Of a stretch of 64,000 nt of DNA, positions 1 to 8,928 are shown one piece after another. The DNA lies in contig NZ_CP073015.1 in the NCBI RefSeq assembly GCF_018080005.1, forward strand, positions 1,550,001 to 1,614,000, written 5' to 3'. Position 1 is the stretch's first letter, and the number at the start of each line of letters is the position of its first letter. Origin of the DNA: Flavobacterium sp. CS20. GTDB taxonomy: Bacteria; Bacteroidota; Bacteroidia; Flavobacteriales; Flavobacteriaceae. The notes beneath the pieces were generated by a model. It did not search any database, had not been told where the DNA came from, and saw only the letters and a list, made by a program, of their open reading frames with translations. Made by a program: the position numbers and the translations under genes.

Positions 1-782
1 TTTTTGCTTTCAATCATGAAGCTATTACTGATGATTTCAAACTCATAACCCAAAACAGAGTTTCTGAGCCAATTCCAGAGCATATTTTAGCTATTAATCC
101 CAATCAAATATTTATTGAAAAGGGCGCAAAACTTATCAATGGTACTTTAAATGCTTTGGATGGTCCAATTTATATTGGTAAAGATACAGAAGTTATGGAA
201 TCCGTAAATATTCGTGGTCCTTTTGCATTATGTGAAAATGCAGTTGTAAAAATGGGGGCAAAAATTTATACAGGAACCACCATCAGACTTTTTTCTAAAG
301 TTGGTGGCGAAGTAAGCAATTCCGTCATTCAAGGATTTTCAAATAAAGGTCATGATGGTTTTTTAGGAAATTCTGTTATTGGAGAATGGTGCAATCTTGG
401 AGCCGATACCAACACATCTAACTTGAAAAACAATTATGCATCAGTAAAATTGTGGAACTATAATCAAGAGAAATTTGTTGATACTGGTTTACAGTTTTGT
501 GGACTTATCATGGGCGATCATTCTAAATGCGGTATCAATACCATGTTTAATACTGGAACTGTAGTTGGTGTAAGTGCTAATATTTTTGGCGAAGGTTTTC
601 CTCGAAATTTTATACCAAGTTTTAGTTGGGGTGGCAAAAATGGTTTTATCACCTATAAATTTGAAAAAGCACTTGAAGTTGCAGAGATTGTCATGAAAAG
701 ACGTAACAAAAAGTTAAATGATTATGATGTTGATATATTAAAAAGCGTCTTTGAAATTTCTCAACAGTATAGACAACATTGA
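1..782 (+). CDS. GlmU-like sugar-phosphate nucleotidyl/acetyltransferase, 5' end outside window
   Basis: The reading frame is open from the left edge, so the N-terminal part lies outside the window and only about 260 C-terminal residues are seen. They show the left-handed beta-helix character of hexapeptide-repeat acyltransferases (repeated hydrophobic-x-x-x-x-G steps such as GPIYIGKDTEV and CGINTMFNTGTVVGVSANI). The tail, with SFSWGGKNGF and a helix ending near the stop, matches the Bacteroidota family annotated as putative sugar nucleotidyltransferase/GlmU family protein. Members usually have an N-terminal nucleotidyltransferase domain and are thought to act in nucleotide-sugar supply for the envelope. 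The exact substrate cannot be read from this part. Confidence 0.8.
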   Translation, partial: FAFNHEAITDDFKLITQNRVSEPIPEHILAINPNQIFIEKGAKLINGTLNALDGPIYIGKDTEVMESVNIRGPFALCENAVVKMGAKIYTGTTIRLFSKVGGEVSNSVIQGFSNKGHDGFLGNSVIGEWCNLGADTNTSNLKNNYASVKLWNYNQEKFVDTGLQFCGLIMGDHSKCGINTMFNTGTVVGVSANIFGEGFPRNFIPSFSWGGKNGFITYKFEKALEVAEIVMKRRNKKLNDYDVDILKSVFEISQQYRQH

Positions 783-790
783 AACACTTT

Positions 791-1312
791 CTATAAAAAG
801 GAATAACCTATAGCTAATGTGAAATTACCATTTTTACCGTCGCTATTTTCAAAAACATCAGTTAGACCAAAAACATAACGGACATCAGCTCTCAAACCGA
901 ATGGCAAGTCAACACCTAATCCAGCTGCACCAGACAAATCAAAACTTTTAGTTTCAAGAAGGTTCGGAAGGTTGTCATCAATAAGGAAACCAAATTGTGG
1001 CCCAAGTTGAACATTTAAACCTCCAATCAGATAATATTTCAGTAAAACAGGCACATTGATATAATCTAAATCAATGTCTGAATCTTCAAATTCTGCACCT
1101 TGTCGTGAATAAAGCAATTCTGCTTGTAAACCAATTTTACTGATTTTAGTTCCTACAAAAAAACCAGCATTGAAACCAGTTTTGTTATCAAAACCACTGA
1201 CATCACTTAAAGTTGAAAAATTAGCCCCAATTTTGACCCCTAAATCAATTTTTTGTGCATGAGTTAGTTGTGCAGTAATCAATATAGCAAAAAGAATTTT
1301 TAAGATTTTCAT
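791..1312 (-). CDS. Outer-membrane beta-barrel protein (porin family, PorT-like)
   Basis: This is a 173-residue protein with a clear signal peptide (residues 1-19, MKILKILFAILITAQLTHA). The mature part alternates short amphipathic strands and turns (GVKIGANFSTLSD, AGFFVGTKISKIGLQAELLYS, LPVLLKYYLIGGLNVQLGPQFG-like strands) and ends in a hydrophobic strand FTLAIGYSFL, as expected for an eight-stranded outer-membrane barrel (PF13568 type). It is convergent with the preceding gene, 8 bp apart. Such proteins are common in Flavobacteriia and mostly of unknown function. A role in T9SS like that of PorT is possible but not shown. Confidence 0.8.
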   Translation of the reverse strand: MKILKILFAILITAQLTHAQKIDLGVKIGANFSTLSDVSGFDNKTGFNAGFFVGTKISKIGLQAELLYSRQGAEFEDSDIDLDYINVPVLLKYYLIGGLNVQLGPQFGFLIDDNLPNLLETKSFDLSGAAGLGVDLPFGLRADVRYVFGLTDVFENSDGKNGNFTLAIGYSFL

Positions 1313-1369
1313 AGTTTTTAAATTTTGGTTTTGTCCAGATAAGTTATCGTGCTAATTTAAGATTAAATC

Positions 1370-1500
1370 TTCAACATAATGAGTTATAAATGTTATTTTA
1401 AATGTCGCATAAATATCTCCTTAAAACACAAGTCGGTATCATACTTTTTATCAACAATATTATTCATTCAAATCGGTATTACATTTACACAAAAAGAACT
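1370..1500. repeat. Dispersed intergenic repeat, copy 1
   Basis: The gap between the barrel protein and the LysM gene contains a block with the conserved pieces GCATAAAT, CTCCTTAAAA and TCGGTAT.ATAC.TTT in this order. The same pieces in the same order occur at about 5156-5290. I see no coding potential in it. It may be a decayed mobile repeat or an upstream regulatory block shared by the neighbouring genes. Confidence 0.4.
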
Positions 1501-1587
1501 AATAGCAACAACCTTTTTCTGACAGTAGTTAAAACTAAATCTCAAATATAATCAATAAATATCCAAATTTGATAATTTCTATGGTTT

Positions 1588-3504
1588 CTAATTTAGAATT
1601 TCAACATCAAAATCTTTATTGTATTTGATAATATATAAGCCTTGGTTATGATAAACATCTTCCATAAAGGCTTGATTATAGCTAAAACGATTTTCGGTAT
1701 ATTCTGTATAAAGTTTTAGAGTTTTTGGATCTTTTAAATCACCATCGTAGGCTAATCTCAAAAGAATATCATAAGTCATATCAAAAGCCCTAGTTACATA
1801 TTTGTTTGGAGCATAACCATATTCTTTAATAAAGTTTTGTATAAAATCATTGCTTTCAAGTACTTCATTTTTGGAAGTGCTGACATAGGTAAATGACAAA
1901 GCACAAAGAGCCGCATTATTGATAACTTCGCCAAAAGCCTCATTTCGGTCTGAAGTTAGCAATTTGATGTTATAGCCTGCTATATCTTCATCTTGACTTT
2001 TATTCAAACTATACAAATGATTTATTACACTTTCTGAAACTCCAATCTGATCGGTTTCTAAAATAACCATGTTGTCTTTTTCAGAATTTAACAATTCCTT
2101 GAGAGCATCTTTTTCGACAAAGGGTTTATCAACTTTAAAAAACCTCGCATTAGGGAAAGTATATTTATATTTATCATAAGTTTCTTTTGAAGCACTGTCT
2201 ATGATAAAAACAAGTTGGGTTTGATCAGTGAAAGTACTATCTATATAAGTAATTAATGTTTCGGTTTTTAAATTTTGTTTAGGTAAAGTGTTAAAGACAA
2301 AAGATGATGCATTTTGAGATTTTGAGATAGGTATAAATACAGGAATATTTCGAGTAGAATTATGTTTACTCAGTAGCTCGACATTTGAATTTGTGATTGG
2401 TCCAATAATAGCATCTCGATCGTTTAAGTCATTAGCTGTTAAGATAGACTCTAAAACTAAAGCATCTTTTTTGGTATCAAATATTTTTAAATCCGTATAA
2501 ATTCCTTTTGATTTTGCATAATCTATAGCCCATTTCACGCCTTGATAGATATCTAATGAAATACTAAAAAGCTTATTTTTTTTGATGACAGTTTGTGGTT
2601 CAACACTGACACTATCTTTTTTAAACTGATCTAAAGAAAATGGTAAAAAAAGTGCTAGTTTTTTTTCGTTATAGTTTTGAACATAATTTTCTAAATTGAT
2701 AATTTTATTTTCAGTAATCTCAGTGATTTGCTTGGGTAATTTTATTATCATCCCAGCTTTTAAACCTTCTCTTCTTACAATTGGATTTAGCTTATAAATT
2801 ATATCTTCACTCACTTTAAACTCTTTGGTTAAGCTGTATAAAGTTTGATGTCTAGGAACTTCATAATATTGCAAATCTATTGCCAAAATATCAAGATTAG
2901 AATTTTCTTCTTCTGCTGAATAGCTTGGTATAACTTTGACTAATTGTCCAGTTTGAACCTCTATTATATTTTGATTGAGACTGTCAAAAGCTTTGATGCT
3001 CATACCGTATTTTGAAGCGATATCGGCTTTTTTTTCTCCTGGTAAAACAATATGTTTAAAAGCCGAAAAATTTGAGTTTTTTATACTTTGGTTAAAATCT
3101 ATTTTTTGATATTCCTCAGGCAATTTATAGGCGGGTAATTTTAAGACTTCACCTGCCTGAAGTTCTCTATCATATAGGTTAGGATTAAAGGCTTTGATAT
3201 CTGCAATACTTAAATTAAAACTTTTTGAAATACTATATAAAGTCTCTTTTGTTTTTACCCTGTAGCGAAGAAAACCAAAATTTTTAGACTCTGCTTTTGG
3301 AATCACTATTTTTTGCTGACCAATAGCTTTTGTGTTTTTTAAATCGGGATTATATTTAAGTAACAAATCTAATGAAATGTTATTGGCTTGTGCAATACTT
3401 TGTGGTGTATCGTCTGGTTTGACATCATACACTACATAGTTTTGAGCCTGAACAATTTTCAGACTCATTAAAATAAAGAAAGTAAAACAATATTTAAACT
3501 TCAT
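1588..3504 (-). CDS. LysM-domain protein with periplasmic-binding-like C-terminal half
   Basis: The protein has 638 residues if started at MKFKYCFTFFILMSLK, which leaves two bases after the guaA stop; an upstream ATG at 3516 would overlap guaA. A signal peptide ends near AQNYVVYDV. The N-terminal half has several LysM-type repeats (DTPQSIAQANNISLDLLLKYN, ETLYSISKSFNLSIADIKAFN, QTLYSLTKEFKVSEDIIYKLN), which bind peptidoglycan. The C-terminal half (from about residue 285) resembles the type 1 periplasmic-binding fold of the ABC amino-acid receptor superfamily. It probably sits in the periplasm bound to the wall. It is co-oriented with and directly downstream of guaA. Confidence 0.85.
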   Translation of the reverse strand: MKFKYCFTFFILMSLKIVQAQNYVVYDVKPDDTPQSIAQANNISLDLLLKYNPDLKNTKAIGQQKIVIPKAESKNFGFLRYRVKTKETLYSISKSFNLSIADIKAFNPNLYDRELQAGEVLKLPAYKLPEEYQKIDFNQSIKNSNFSAFKHIVLPGEKKADIASKYGMSIKAFDSLNQNIIEVQTGQLVKVIPSYSAEEENSNLDILAIDLQYYEVPRHQTLYSLTKEFKVSEDIIYKLNPIVRREGLKAGMIIKLPKQITEITENKIINLENYVQNYNEKKLALFLPFSLDQFKKDSVSVEPQTVIKKNKLFSISLDIYQGVKWAIDYAKSKGIYTDLKIFDTKKDALVLESILTANDLNDRDAIIGPITNSNVELLSKHNSTRNIPVFIPISKSQNASSFVFNTLPKQNLKTETLITYIDSTFTDQTQLVFIIDSASKETYDKYKYTFPNARFFKVDKPFVEKDALKELLNSEKDNMVILETDQIGVSESVINHLYSLNKSQDEDIAGYNIKLLTSDRNEAFGEVINNAALCALSFTYVSTSKNEVLESNDFIQNFIKEYGYAPNKYVTRAFDMTYDILLRLAYDGDLKDPKTLKLYTEYTENRFSYNQAFMEDVYHNQGLYIIKYNKDFDVEILN

Positions 3505-3506
3505 AC

Positions 3507-5036
3507 TTATTCCCATTCAATTGTTGATGGTGGTTTTGAACTGATGTCATAAACCACACGATTAACGCCTTTGACTTGATTGATAATTTTATTAGAAACA
3601 CTTTGCAAAAATTTGTAGGGCAAATCTACCCAATCAGCAGTCATACCATCTGTTGATTCTACAGCACGTAAAGCTACAACTTTTTCGTAAGTACGCTCAT
3701 CTCCCATTACGCCAACAGAATTTACTGGTAATAGCATAGCACCAGCTTGCCATACCTTATCGTACAGTTTCCATGTGCGGAGTGTTTTTATAAAAATATG
3801 ATCAACTTCTTGTAAAACACTAACTTTTTGAGGCGTGACGTCATCTAAAATTCTAATGGCTAAACCTGGACCAGGAAACGGGTGGCGTCCTAAAAGTTTG
3901 GAAGAAACACCTAATTCTTTTCCTACGCGACGCACTTCATCTTTGAACAACATTTTTAAAGGTTCAACAACTTTCAGTTTCATATATTCTGGTAATCCGC
4001 CAACGTTATGGTGTGATTTGATGGTAACCGAAGGACCATTGACCGAAACCGATTCAATCACATCAGGATAAATTGTACCTTGAGCTAAAAAGCTTACGTC
4101 TTTAATTTGATGTGCTTCGTCATCAAATACTTCTATAAAAGCATTGCCAATACGTTTGCGTTTGAGTTCGGGGTCAGTCACGCCTGCCAAAGCGGCATAA
4201 AATTTTTCGGAAGCATCAACGCCTTTGACGTTTAGTCCCATATTTTTGTATTGGTCTAAGACTTCATCAAATTCGTTTTTTCTCAGTAACCCATTGTTTA
4301 CAAATATGCAATACAGATTTTTGCCAATAGCTTGATTTAGAAGAACCATGACAACCGTTGAATCAACGCCACCACTTAAACCCAAAACAACTTTTTGGTT
4401 GCCAATGGTTTGTTTTAACCATTCAACACTTAAATCTACAAATTTAGCGGGCGTCCAATCTTGAGGAACTTGAGCAATTTTGACCAAAAAATTTTCAAGC
4501 AATTTCAAGCCATCTGTGGTATGATAAACTTCAGGGTGAAATTGAATGCCATAAGTATCTTCATTTTCAAATTGAAAGGTCGCAAACTTAACATCTTCTG
4601 TTGAAGCTATACAATGTGCATTTGGTGGTAACTTTGTGATAGTGTCACTGTGAGACATCCAGACTTGTGAGCCTTCTTTAATACCTTTGAATAACGGATT
4701 ATCTCGTTTGATGTCTTCTAAATGGGCTCGACCAAATTCTCGGGTATTTGAAGCTTCAACACTACCTCCGTTTTGCTGCACTAAGTGTTGGGCACCATAA
4801 CAGATTGCCAAAATTGGTAATTGTCCTTTTATCTGTTTTAAATCAGGTATTGGTGCATTGGCATGCCTTACTGAAAATGGACTTCCCGAAAGAATTACAG
4901 CTTTAAAACTGGATAAATCTTTTGGAATTTTATTAAAAGGTTTGATTTCGCAATAAATGTTAAGTTCTCTTACACGTCTAGCAATCAATTGTGTGTATTG
5001 AGAACCGAAATCTAAAATGAGGATATTTTTTTGCAT
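3507..5036 (-). CDS. guaA: GMP synthase (glutamine-hydrolysing)
   Basis: The enzyme converts XMP, glutamine and ATP to GMP in the cytoplasm. All family parts are present over 509 residues. The N-terminal class I glutamine amidotransferase opens with [20 protein letters not shown] and carries the nucleophile in AICYGAQH and the His/Glu of QFHPEVY. The ATP pyrophosphatase P-loop is [11 protein letters not shown], and the C-terminal dimerisation domain ends in [12 protein letters not shown] chose the second ATG (MQKNILILD) two codons after the first because the family starts there. A 335-bp gap separates it from the upstream HD gene, so it probably has its own promoter, and the LysM gene follows two bases after its stop. 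Confidence 0.97.
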   Translation of the reverse strand: MQKNILILDFGSQYTQLIARRVRELNIYCEIKPFNKIPKDLSSFKAVILSGSPFSVRHANAPIPDLKQIKGQLPILAICYGAQHLVQQNGGSVEASNTREFGRAHLEDIKRDNPLFKGIKEGSQVWMSHSDTITKLPPNAHCIASTEDVKFATFQFENEDTYGIQFHPEVYHTTDGLKLLENFLVKIAQVPQDWTPAKFVDLSVEWLKQTIGNQKVVLGLSGGVDSTVVMVLLNQAIGKNLYCIFVNNGLLRKNEFDEVLDQYKNMGLNVKGVDASEKFYAALAGVTDPELKRKRIGNAFIEVFDDEAHQIKDVSFLAQGTIYPDVIESVSVNGPSVTIKSHHNVGGLPEYMKLKVVEPLKMLFKDEVRRVGKELGVSSKLLGRHPFPGPGLAIRILDDVTPQKVSVLQEVDHIFIKTLRTWKLYDKVWQAGAMLLPVNSVGVMGDERTYEKVVALRAVESTDGMTADWVDLPYKFLQSVSNKIINQVKGVNRVVYDISSKPPSTIEWE

Positions 5037-5149
5037 GAACAAAAGTAAAAATTTGAATTTTAATTCTATACTTTTTTAGGCAGTTTATACGGCTTATTTT
5101 TAAGCTTAAATTTTTTTAAACCCACAATTTAAGTAATCAAATTTAGATA

Positions 5150-5300
5150 TTTAATACCGAATGCTATTTCAAATATGCATAAATGCTCCTTAAAATATCA
5201 GTTTGTCGCAGACTATCACGTCGGTATTATACCTTTGTCTTTTCATTAACGATATTTAAAACGCGAACATCACATTAAATATTGTTGCCATAGCAGTGAT
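5150..5300. repeat. Dispersed intergenic repeat, copy 2, in the gap upstream of guaA
   Basis: The stretch 5043-5371 contains no gene I can support. Its centre repeats the conserved pieces found at about 1370-1500 (GCATAAAT, CTCCTTAAAA, GTCGGTATTATACCTTT), here with about 15 extra bases in the middle. The rest is AT-rich and presumably carries the guaA promoter on the minus strand, but no clean TTG/TAnnTTTG pair stood out. Confidence 0.4.
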
Positions 5301-5371
5301 TCGTTGTTGGATTGAAAAGCTAAATACTGGCAAAGTTAGTTCCAGCACTTTCAATGTTGGACATCATTTCT

Positions 5372-6601
5372 CTATTGCAGTCCTTTAGGATAGCAGATAT
5401 AATACTTAACCACAGGTTGAGCTAAGGTTTTTAAATTCAATTGATCCGAAACTTGAGAGACTTCTTTGATTTTTTCATTTTTAAACAAAATCATAATCTG
5501 CTGATAATCATAGTTATACGCTTGATTTGACGTCTTGCCTTCAAAGAAAAAATATTTAGCTTCTTCTGAAGTGATGTTAAATTGTTTTTGAATATTGTGT
5601 TTTATATTTTCTATTTTTTTGGCTTTAAAAGCTTTGTTTTTCAACTTGACTTTAAACAATTTTCTGTTGATAAGCATTTGGCATAGTTTACTCAAAATTC
5701 GATCTGAATGGTTTTGCCATTGTTTTATGGCAGTCATAATATCATAATCATCAAGTTGAGCGAAACGTTCTAAAATTTCAAGGCTAAAATTGTCATACAA
5801 AATGTTGTGATTTAAAAAGTAAGACAGACTTGAGTTGGATTGCAATTCATTGCCTTTTTGAATTAATTCTTTAGCTCTTTGAAGTATTTTTATCAAAATC
5901 AATTCTGCACCAAGGCTGGTTTTGTGCAAATAGACTTGCCAATACATCAAACGTCTCGCTAATAAAAATTTTTCTACTGAATAAATGCCTTTTTCTTCAA
6001 TCATCAATTGATTGTCTCTCACATTAATCATTGTGATTAATCTATCAGAATTGATATTGCCTTCAGCCACGCCAGTGTAAAAACTATCGCGTTTTAAATA
6101 ATCCAACCGGTCAATATCTAATTGACCTGCAACAAGTTGGGTTAAAAATTCTTTATCATAATTACCTTTAAAAATTTTAATAGCTAAATCAAGTTTGCCA
6201 TTAAAATCTTGATTGAGCGTTTCCATAAATTCTAAAGATAAATTTTCATGGCTCAAACCTTCAATCAAACTATTTTCTAAAGCGTGTGAAAAAGGACTGT
6301 GACCAATATCGTGAAGCAAAATAGCTATGAGTGTAGCTTCTTCTTCGTCTTTGGTAATTTTAATACCTTTAAATTTTAAGGTTTGAATAGCCTTTTGCAT
6401 TAAATACAAACAACCCAAAGCGTGCTGAAAACGCGTGTGTTGTGCACCAGGATAAACCAAATGCGACAAACCCATTTGCGAAATTCGCCTAAGTCTCTGA
6501 AAATAAGGATGTTCAATTAAATCAAAGATGAGTTCGCTTGGAATGGTAATAAAACCATATATTGGGTCGTTTATAATCTTGAGTTTGTTTTGTTTTTTCA
6601 A
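5372..6601 (-). CDS. HD-domain phosphohydrolase (dGTPase-like)
   Basis: The HD signature is clear: RFQHALGCLYL supplies the first His, LLHDIGHSPFSH the HD pair, and GQLDIDRLDYLKRDS the downstream Asp. The family acts on nucleotides such as dNTPs and is related to Dgt/SAMHD1; the substrate of this member is unknown. The open frame runs up to 6697, but conserved sequence begins at LKKQNKLKIINDPIYGFI. I therefore take a TTG at 6601 as the start, giving 409 residues and leaving a 34-bp gap to the divergent porX. Longer starts would run into the porX coding region. Confidence 0.85.
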   Translation of the reverse strand: MKKQNKLKIINDPIYGFITIPSELIFDLIEHPYFQRLRRISQMGLSHLVYPGAQHTRFQHALGCLYLMQKAIQTLKFKGIKITKDEEEATLIAILLHDIGHSPFSHALENSLIEGLSHENLSLEFMETLNQDFNGKLDLAIKIFKGNYDKEFLTQLVAGQLDIDRLDYLKRDSFYTGVAEGNINSDRLITMINVRDNQLMIEEKGIYSVEKFLLARRLMYWQVYLHKTSLGAELILIKILQRAKELIQKGNELQSNSSLSYFLNHNILYDNFSLEILERFAQLDDYDIMTAIKQWQNHSDRILSKLCQMLINRKLFKVKLKNKAFKAKKIENIKHNIQKQFNITSEEAKYFFFEGKTSNQAYNYDYQQIMILFKNEKIKEVSQVSDQLNLKTLAQPVVKYYICYPKGLQ

Positions 6602-6635
6602 AATAATTTCGCTTAATTTCAGCAAATATAAATAT

Positions 6636-8192
6636 ATGACTAAGATAAAAATACTTTGGGTGGATGATGAAATTGATTTGTTAAAACCACATATCATGTT
6701 TTTGACTAAAAAAGACTATGAGGTTACGACTTGTCAAAGTGGTGTGGAAGCCATAGAAACCATTGACAATGAACGTTTTGACATTGTGTTTTTAGATGAA
6801 AATATGCCCGGACTTTCAGGCATCGACACCTTAGCTGAAATCAAAGCTAAACAAAACAACTTGCCTGTGGTGATGATTACTAAAAGTGAAGAAGAGTATA
6901 TCATGGAAGAAGCCATTGGTTCTAAAATTGCAGATTATTTGATTAAACCCGTCAATCCTAATCAAATTTTGTTGAGTTTAAAAAAGAATTTAGACCACAG
7001 CCGATTGGTCTCTGAACGCACAACTTCGCATTATCAACAAGCGTTTAGAAAACTGTCTATGGATTTGTCGCAAGTCAATTCTCATCAAGAATGGGTAGAG
7101 CTTTACAAACAACTCTTGTATTGGGAAATGGAACTTGACCATCTTGATGATTCTTCGATGACAGAAATTTTAGAATCTCAAAAACAAGAAGCCAATTCTG
7201 CGTTTTTTAAATTCATCACTAAAAATTACGAATCTTGGTTTGACCGTAATACTGACGAAGCACCAACTCTGTCTCATCAATTGTTTAAAACAAAAGTGGT
7301 TCCTGAGCTTAAAGACGAACAACCAATATTGATGGTGGTTGTAGATAATTTGAGATACGACCAATTGAAAGCCATTGAACCTATTATCAACAACCACTTT
7401 AAAAAAGAAAAAGAAGACGCTTTTTTTAGCATTTTGCCCTCTGCAACTCAATATGCCAGAAATGCTATTTTTTCAGGTTTGATGCCGTTGGATATGCAAA
7501 AACTTTACCCGAATTTGTGGTTAAATGATACCGATGAAGGTGGAAAAAATATGCACGAAGCTGAATTTCTTGACAACCAATTGAAACGTCTCGGTTTGCA
7601 TATCAGCCATTCTTATCACAAAATCACGTCTTTAGAAAAAGGACGAACATTGGCAGATAATTTTGGACAATACAAAAATCAAGACCTCACTGTGGTTGTT
7701 TATAATTTTGTAGATATGCTGTCTCACGCTAAGACAGAAATGCAAGTTGTTAAAGAATTGGCTTCAAATGACAAATCTTATCGCTCTCTAACCACGAGTT
7801 GGTTTAAAAATTCGCCTTTATTAGATATCATTATCAAAGCACAACGATTAGGTTTTAAACTGATTTTAACCACAGACCACGGCACGATTAATGTAAAAAA
7901 TCCAACTAAAATAATCGGTGATAAAAATACCAGCACCAACTTGCGTTATAAAACAGGTAAGAGTTTGACTTATAATGAAAAAGATGTTTATGCGGTTAAA
8001 AATCCTTCAAACATTCGCTTGCCGAGTATCAATATGAGCAGTTCGTATGTGTTTGCTAAAGGCGATTATTTTTTGGCTTATCCCAACAACTATAATTACT
8101 ACGTCAAATATTACAAAAACACCTTTCAACACGGTGGCATTTCTCTCGAAGAAATGATAATTCCTTTTGCTGTATTTTCGCCAAAAGGGTAA
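6636..8192 (+). CDS. porX: T9SS response regulator PorX (receiver-PglZ)
   Basis: The 518-residue product begins with a response-regulator receiver domain (MTKIKILWVDDE, phosphoacceptor Asp54 in FLDENMPG, switch Thr/Lys in MITKSEE). It ends in a PglZ domain of the alkaline phosphatase superfamily, with metal-binding patterns VVVDNLRYDQ, NFVDMLSHAK and LTTDHGT. PorX of Porphyromonas gingivalis has this architecture and size and regulates the type IX secretion genes with PorY and SigP. The ATG at 6636 fits; an upstream in-frame extension would overlap the divergent HD gene. Its presence agrees with the T9SS-secreted proteins at 13.2 and 62.2 kb. tsaE follows in the same direction. Confidence 0.93.
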   Translation: MTKIKILWVDDEIDLLKPHIMFLTKKDYEVTTCQSGVEAIETIDNERFDIVFLDENMPGLSGIDTLAEIKAKQNNLPVVMITKSEEEYIMEEAIGSKIADYLIKPVNPNQILLSLKKNLDHSRLVSERTTSHYQQAFRKLSMDLSQVNSHQEWVELYKQLLYWEMELDHLDDSSMTEILESQKQEANSAFFKFITKNYESWFDRNTDEAPTLSHQLFKTKVVPELKDEQPILMVVVDNLRYDQLKAIEPIINNHFKKEKEDAFFSILPSATQYARNAIFSGLMPLDMQKLYPNLWLNDTDEGGKNMHEAEFLDNQLKRLGLHISHSYHKITSLEKGRTLADNFGQYKNQDLTVVVYNFVDMLSHAKTEMQVVKELASNDKSYRSLTTSWFKNSPLLDIIIKAQRLGFKLILTTDHGTINVKNPTKIIGDKNTSTNLRYKTGKSLTYNEKDVYAVKNPSNIRLPSINMSSSYVFAKGDYFLAYPNNYNYYVKYYKNTFQHGGISLEEMIIPFAVFSPKG

Positions 8193-8265
8193 AAGCCTTC
8201 TTTTTTTTAGCTGGATATGAGTTTACATATGAAATCAAATTCAATAGTTTAGAAATTCTTTAATT

Positions 8266-8673
8266 ATGACTTACGGTTTAGACAATCTTGAGGAGGTTGC
8301 TCGTTATATTTTAAACAACTCAACGCATAAAACGTTTTTGTTTTTTGGAGAAATGGGCGTTGGCAAAACCACATTGATCAAAGCTTTGGTCAAACATCTC
8401 GGCAGTGAGGATAATGTTTCTAGTCCAACCTATGCTTTGGTTAACGAATATCTCACTGATGACAAACCCATTTACCATTTTGATTTTTATCGGATCAATT
8501 CTATCGAAGAAGTTTACGATATAGGTTTTGAAGATTATCTCGCTCAAGATGCACATATCATCATCGAGTGGCTAGAACTGATTAAACCTTTATGGCTAGA
8601 GAAATTTGTAAAAGTTAAATTGAGCTTGGTTGATGTTGACAAGCGTAAGGTTGAAATGAGTGAGGTTTTTTAA
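8266..8673 (+). CDS. tsaE: tRNA threonylcarbamoyladenosine biosynthesis ATPase TsaE
   Basis: TsaE is the ATPase that helps TsaB-TsaD place threonylcarbamoyl on A37 of tRNAs reading ANN codons. The 135-residue protein has the Walker A loop GEMGVGKTTLIKALV, the switch-like SSPTYALVNEY, HFDFYRINSIEEVYDIGFEDY and IIEWLELI, all family hallmarks. Length is normal. It lies 73 bp behind porX and could be cotranscribed with it. Confidence 0.95.
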   Translation: MTYGLDNLEEVARYILNNSTHKTFLFFGEMGVGKTTLIKALVKHLGSEDNVSSPTYALVNEYLTDDKPIYHFDFYRINSIEEVYDIGFEDYLAQDAHIIIEWLELIKPLWLEKFVKVKLSLVDVDKRKVEMSEVF

Positions 8674-8713
8674 ATCATTAATTGTTTTGGATTGTTGAAC
8701 TTTAAATGGTTAT

Positions 8714-8773
8714 TTGAAAATTTAAGTTTCTTTATAAATTCATTTGCTCAATTGAATTTTATCTATAACTTAG
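8714..8773 (+). promoter_or_regulatory. Candidate promoter of the phe/tyr leader
   Basis: Two imperfect Bacteroidota-type promoters can be drawn. One is TTG at 8714 with TTCATTTG at 8739-8746 (22-bp spacer). The other is TTG at 8744 with TAACTTAG at 8766-8773 (19-bp spacer). Each differs at one position from the TAnnTTTG consensus. Either would start transcription before the leader peptide. I cannot decide between them. Confidence 0.3.
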
Positions 8774-8783
8774 CCAACTGATT

Positions 8784-8855
8784 ATGAAAACAAATACTTT
8801 TTTCTTTGACGGTTTCTATTATGCTTTTTTTAAAAGCGTACGGGACTGTTATTGA
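8784..8855 (+). CDS. Phe/Tyr-rich leader peptide of the aromatic amino-acid operon
   Basis: A 23-codon frame opens with MKTNTFFFDGFYYAFF and ends in a TGA at 8853. Six of 23 residues are Phe and three are Tyr, far above chance, and they fall in clusters (codons 6-8, 11-13, 15-16). It is followed within 30 bp by a rho-independent terminator and 73 bp later by pheA, the first gene of a Phe/Tyr operon. This is the layout of an attenuation leader peptide such as PheL of enterics, whose job is to sense charged tRNA by ribosome stalling. Translation is inferred, not shown. Confidence 0.82.
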   Translation: MKTNTFFFDGFYYAFFKSVRDCY

Positions 8856-8913
8856 AATATTAAAAAAATATTTAAAATAATAAAGTCCCGAACCAGTTTC
8901 GGGATTTTTTTTT
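8841..8913 (+). promoter_or_regulatory. Transcription attenuator of pheA operon (antiterminator/terminator switch)
   Basis: CGGGACT at 8841-8847, inside codons 20-22 of the leader peptide, is the exact complement of AGTCCCG at 8884-8890; two further pairs extend it after one mismatch. AGTCCCG is also the 5' arm of the terminator hairpin, so the two structures exclude each other. A ribosome stalled at the early Phe or Tyr codons would leave the first arm free and favour the antiterminator. A ribosome that reaches the stop codon covers it, so the terminator forms. This is the classical trp/phe-type logic, inferred from sequence only. Confidence 0.78.
8886..8913 (+). terminator. Rho-independent terminator in pheA leader
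   Basis: The stem TCCCGAA (8886-8892) pairs perfectly with TTCGGGA (8898-8904) around a five-base loop and is followed by nine T residues (8905-8913). It ends only 15 bp before the pheA start codon, so it must be bypassed for the operon to be expressed. Confidence 0.88.
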
Positions 8914-8928
8914 GATTAAAACTAAAAT

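Noticed and set aside
8784..8928. T-box or riboswitch instead of a leader peptide upstream of pheA
   Set aside because: No T-box consensus or known aptamer is visible, T-boxes are essentially a feature of Gram-positive lineages, and the Phe/Tyr-rich frame with competing arms explains the region better.
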